Source of the DNA: PALSA-1296 sp038210275
Lineage (GTDB): Bacteria > Bacteroidota > Ignavibacteria > Palsa-1295
Assembly (NCBI GenBank): GCA_038210275.1
Contig: JBBQWV010000002.1
Span: 1 to 64,000, forward strand
Direction of reading: 5' to 3'
DNA: 64,000 nt
Part shown: positions 61,798 to 64,000 of the stretch, piece by piece
How positions within the stretch are numbered: position 1 is the stretch's first letter
Layout of the letters: every line of letters starts with the position of its first letter
Made by a program: the position numbers and the translations under genes
The notes under the pieces: model-generated
The model's input: only the letters and a program-made list of their open reading frames with translations
Database searches by the model: none
Told to the model about the DNA's origin: nothing

Positions 61798-62868
61798 ATG
61801 AGGAAAATTTGTGTTGTTGTCTTACTTATTTTTGGTGCCCTTATCTTCTTCCCGAAGAGCGGTTCTGCGCAAACTATAGATTCCAAATGGAGTGCGGGGT
61901 TTGATGTTATGGGCAATATTTTGCAGGGAGATTTTACCGCCCATCCTCTTTTTTTCAGCGGTGATCTATTTGCTCGTAGGGATATTTTTTCCAATGCCTC
62001 TCTCTATGGGGGAATCACCTTCGGAGGATTAAAAACTGCACTCGATCAAAATGAGTTTCTTGCTCATCCAACTTTTCCGGCGAAGATAGCAACGAATTAT
62101 ACCGGTCTCGAAGTTTATGCCGGATTGCATTTGCAAACTATCGGATTCCAACCTGAAATATTTCTCGGTGCTGAGTTTTTGCACTTCGATCCCGAAACTG
62201 CAACTTCCGATCCCCTTCCCCCGGCAATCGGCATCAATAAAAATGTTCTTGCTTTTCTTATCGGCATCGGATTTGAATTCCCGATCGGTAATAACGGGCT
62301 TGCCCTTAATGCAAAAGGTATGCTGCATCTGGTCTCAAGTAAATACCTCGATAATTATGCCGGTGCTTCTAATGATGGCTTCCTCACTGCCGGTGTAGGT
62401 CTTAGCTATACGTTCGGTAATGCCGCGCCTGCAAACGCTTCCGATCTTACTAAGGAGACAACTCCTTTGAAAGATACTGCAAAAAAATCGTGGGACGGAA
62501 AAGTTGATTCCGATGGGGACGGCATTAGTGATGACGATGAGATAAATAAATATCATACCGATCCGCATAAAGCAGATACCGATGGTGATGGCTTAAATGA
62601 TTTTCAGGAAATATATGTCTATCGCACTGATCCGAATAAACAAGATACCGATGGCGACGGTCTTTTCGATGGCGAGGAAGTTTTAAAATATGGGACCGAC
62701 CCTCTGAGTTGGGATAGTGATGGCGACGGTTTAGCAGATGGCTATGAAGTAAATATTTTGCATACCAATCCGAAAAATCATGATACCGATGGAGATGGAA
62801 TTTGGGATAAGCTGGATAAATGCCCTCTCGTCAAGGGTGTTCCACCGGAGGGATGTCCGGCTAAGTAG
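61798..62868 (+). CDS. Outer-membrane barrel with thrombospondin type 3 repeats, lacking an OmpA domain
   Basis: 356 aa. Signal peptide about 1-25. Residues about 26-210 form an eight-strand-like barrel (WSAGFDVMGNILQGDF, YTGLEVYAGLHLQTIGF, GLSYTFGNAAP). Residues about 238-345 are five Ca-binding TSP3 repeats of DxDGDGxxD type (SDGDGISDDDE, TDGDGLNDFQE, TDGDGLFDGEE, SDGDGLADGYE, TDGDGIWDKLD). It stops after DKCPLVKGVPPEGCPAK, the point where related proteins continue into a peptidoglycan-binding OmpA domain. Overlaps the next gene tail to tail by 8 bp. Confidence 0.85.
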   Translation: MRKICVVVLLIFGALIFFPKSGSAQTIDSKWSAGFDVMGNILQGDFTAHPLFFSGDLFARRDIFSNASLYGGITFGGLKTALDQNEFLAHPTFPAKIATNYTGLEVYAGLHLQTIGFQPEIFLGAEFLHFDPETATSDPLPPAIGINKNVLAFLIGIGFEFPIGNNGLALNAKGMLHLVSSKYLDNYAGASNDGFLTAGVGLSYTFGNAAPANASDLTKETTPLKDTAKKSWDGKVDSDGDGISDDDEINKYHTDPHKADTDGDGLNDFQEIYVYRTDPNKQDTDGDGLFDGEEVLKYGTDPLSWDSDGDGLADGYEVNILHTNPKNHDTDGDGIWDKLDKCPLVKGVPPEGCPAK

Positions 62869-63889
62869 TATATGATTCTGAAGCCTCAGTATTTTTCTTC
62901 GCAGCCTTTAGAGATATTCCTGCACTGAACATAAAGATCAATCCGATCACGGTAATCACAATATAATTTGCCGCATGTGTTACCGTCGCAAATGCTATTG
63001 CCGACGAAGCGTTTATTCCGAAAAATAAAATTAATGCTTGACTGATAAAATAATGATACGTCCCTGTTCCGCCGGGAGTAGGAATGGTAATTGCAACTCC
63101 TGCAAGAGAAAGAAGAACGACCGCTCCTTTGAATCCTATTGCCTCAATGCCTGAACCGGGAAGGGCGTACAGTCCGAAATATGTGGAGATAAGATAACAC
63201 GACCATACTCCGATCGTCCCAAGCATAATAGGTAGCGCAGTATTTCTTTGTAAGCCATGTAAGCCTGTAGTAAAAGTCTCAAATGCGCGAGCTAAAGGTT
63301 CGGCGATTTTTTTTGGGAATATCTTATGAATCAAACCCAAGAAAAAACCGGAGATCTTGTTGCTGATAAATATCGCGACAAAAATAATAAGCCCAATAGA
63401 AATAATGATGAGAAGCGGAATTGCCGCACCTGCAAGATCAGGAAATGAGGCTTTAAATTCCTTCTCGTAACTGAATAAAGAAAAAACGAAAAGCAAACCG
63501 AGAGCAATAACGTCAAAAATTCTCTCAACAATAATCGTTGCCAATGTTCCCGCGAATGGCATCTTCTCCTGATTTGCCGCCATCGCAGGGCGGATGATTT
63601 CACCCGAACGAGGAATGACATTATTCATCGCGTATCCTGCCATTACCGCTTTGAATGCGATCCACAAACTTGTTTTTTCTTTGATCGGACGCAGCAGAAA
63701 TTGCCAGCGCCAACCGCGAACAAAATGCGCAATGATCTGAAACACTACGGAGAGAGAAATTGCCCAGATACTGGTATTGGAAAGCTCTTTACCAATTGCT
63801 GCAAAATCCTGTCCTCGGAATGCAAGGTAAAGCGCTCCGGCAGCGATAGCGAAAGCAAGAAAATATTTGAGGAGATTTTTTACGTTCAA
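62861..63889 (-). CDS. Lysylphosphatidylglycerol synthase-like/UPF0104 membrane protein
   Basis: 342 aa, about eight membrane helices, no catalytic domain of MprF. Family features: FRGQDFAAIGKELSNTSIWA (about 24-43), RGWRWQFLLRPIKEKTSLWIAFKAVMAGYAMNNVIPRSGEIIRP (about 58-101), ERIFDVIALGLLF (about 121-133) and TPGGTGTYHYFISQALIL (about 271-288). Such proteins are thought to be lipid flippase-like. Start is TTG (63887-63889), 6 bp after the rnc stop. Confidence 0.85.
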   Translation of the reverse strand: MNVKNLLKYFLAFAIAAGALYLAFRGQDFAAIGKELSNTSIWAISLSVVFQIIAHFVRGWRWQFLLRPIKEKTSLWIAFKAVMAGYAMNNVIPRSGEIIRPAMAANQEKMPFAGTLATIIVERIFDVIALGLLFVFSLFSYEKEFKASFPDLAGAAIPLLIIISIGLIIFVAIFISNKISGFFLGLIHKIFPKKIAEPLARAFETFTTGLHGLQRNTALPIMLGTIGVWSCYLISTYFGLYALPGSGIEAIGFKGAVVLLSLAGVAITIPTPGGTGTYHYFISQALILFFGINASSAIAFATVTHAANYIVITVIGLIFMFSAGISLKAAKKNTEASESYTT

Positions 63890-63895
63890 AATAAC

Positions 63896-64000
63896 TTACT
63901 CGGTTTTCATGGCAATTCCCATTTCTTGAAGCGCTGTTTGCGCTGCCATCTGCTCAGCTTCTTTTTTTGAATGCCCATTTCCTCCGCCGCGGACTATCCC
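63896..64000 (-). CDS. rnc: Ribonuclease III, C-terminal end (partial)
   Basis: Last 34 codons, cut by the window edge. Translation GIVRGGGNGHSKKEAEQMAA then QTALQEMGIAMKTE matches the end of a dsRNA-binding domain: the G-x-GxSKKxAEQxAAxxAL helix that closes RNase III. Other dsRBD proteins are possible, but in bacteria this end is almost always rnc. Coupled to the flippase-like gene, 6 bp away. Confidence 0.8.
   Translation of the reverse strand, partial: GIVRGGGNGHSKKEAEQMAAQTALQEMGIAMKTE

Overview
The window looks like a moderately AT-rich chromosome segment from the Bacteroidota/Chlorobi superphylum, on the Chlorobi-Ignavibacteria-Kapabacteria side. The reasons are a tmRNA whose tag ends YSYAMAA (as I recall it, the Chlorobium tag is very similar), a short primary sigma factor without region 1.1, a complete SprA-type translocon gene of the type IX secretion system (T9SS), and at least six large secreted proteins with T9SS C-terminal sorting domains. 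Shine-Dalgarno sequences are mostly weak or absent, also typical of this group. There are no phage, plasmid, transposase or CRISPR genes; the accessory signal is mainly non-coding dispersed repeats.

Layout. 1-176: 5' part of ssrA (minus). 382-4758: secreted subtilisin-like protease. 4762-7585: two poorly characterised minus-strand genes (a basic HTH-like protein and a P-loop-less RecA-fold protein), a small secreted protein and tRNA-Ser(CGA), rich in repeats. 7862-8620: lipoprotein. 8613-12526: tgt, an ABC ATPase, acyl-CoA thioesterase, bamD and a hypothetical membrane protein. 12592-20454: glutamate dehydrogenase, a T9SS cargo protein, then ald-nuoG-nuoH-nuoI read leftwards as one tight cluster. 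20650-27959: MoxR ATPase, three secreted structural proteins, and a cytochrome c/copper-monooxygenase-like lipoprotein. 28078-32848: alaS, clpS, rpoD and a PIN-domain pair. 32986-40348: a haem operon hemX-A-C-D-E-F-(4-TM protein)-H. 40349-48221: T9SS cargo, an outer-membrane barrel, and an ABC exporter pair. 48526-55842: sprA. 56153-58094: LptF/G permease and a lipoprotein. 58155-59269: rpsG and rpsL. 59270-60246: almost 1 kb of stacked repeats. 60247-64000: T9SS propeller protein, barrel/TSP3 protein, flippase-like membrane protein, and the 3' end of rnc.

How it fits together. SprA exports the sorting-domain proteins seen here (subtilase, LamG-like, sialidase-like, Ig-like and YCF48-type propeller proteins) to the surface. 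BamD and the LptF/G permease serve outer-membrane biogenesis. Alanine and glutamate dehydrogenases make NADH near complex I genes, and the haem operon, with oxygen-dependent HemF, supports an aerobic respiratory chain. The haem operon has no recognisable protoporphyrinogen oxidase, but an unknown four-helix membrane protein sits exactly where one would be expected.

The most interesting non-coding signal is a family of dispersed repeats: a small palindrome with compensatory base changes (one copy in frame inside a gene), a 110-135 bp element with GTGTCATTGCGAG-type ends, a fixed linkage of these two at three sites, an 86-87 bp MITE-like element, and GC-rich hairpin elements. A covarying hairpin lies upstream of two neighbouring secreted-protein genes.
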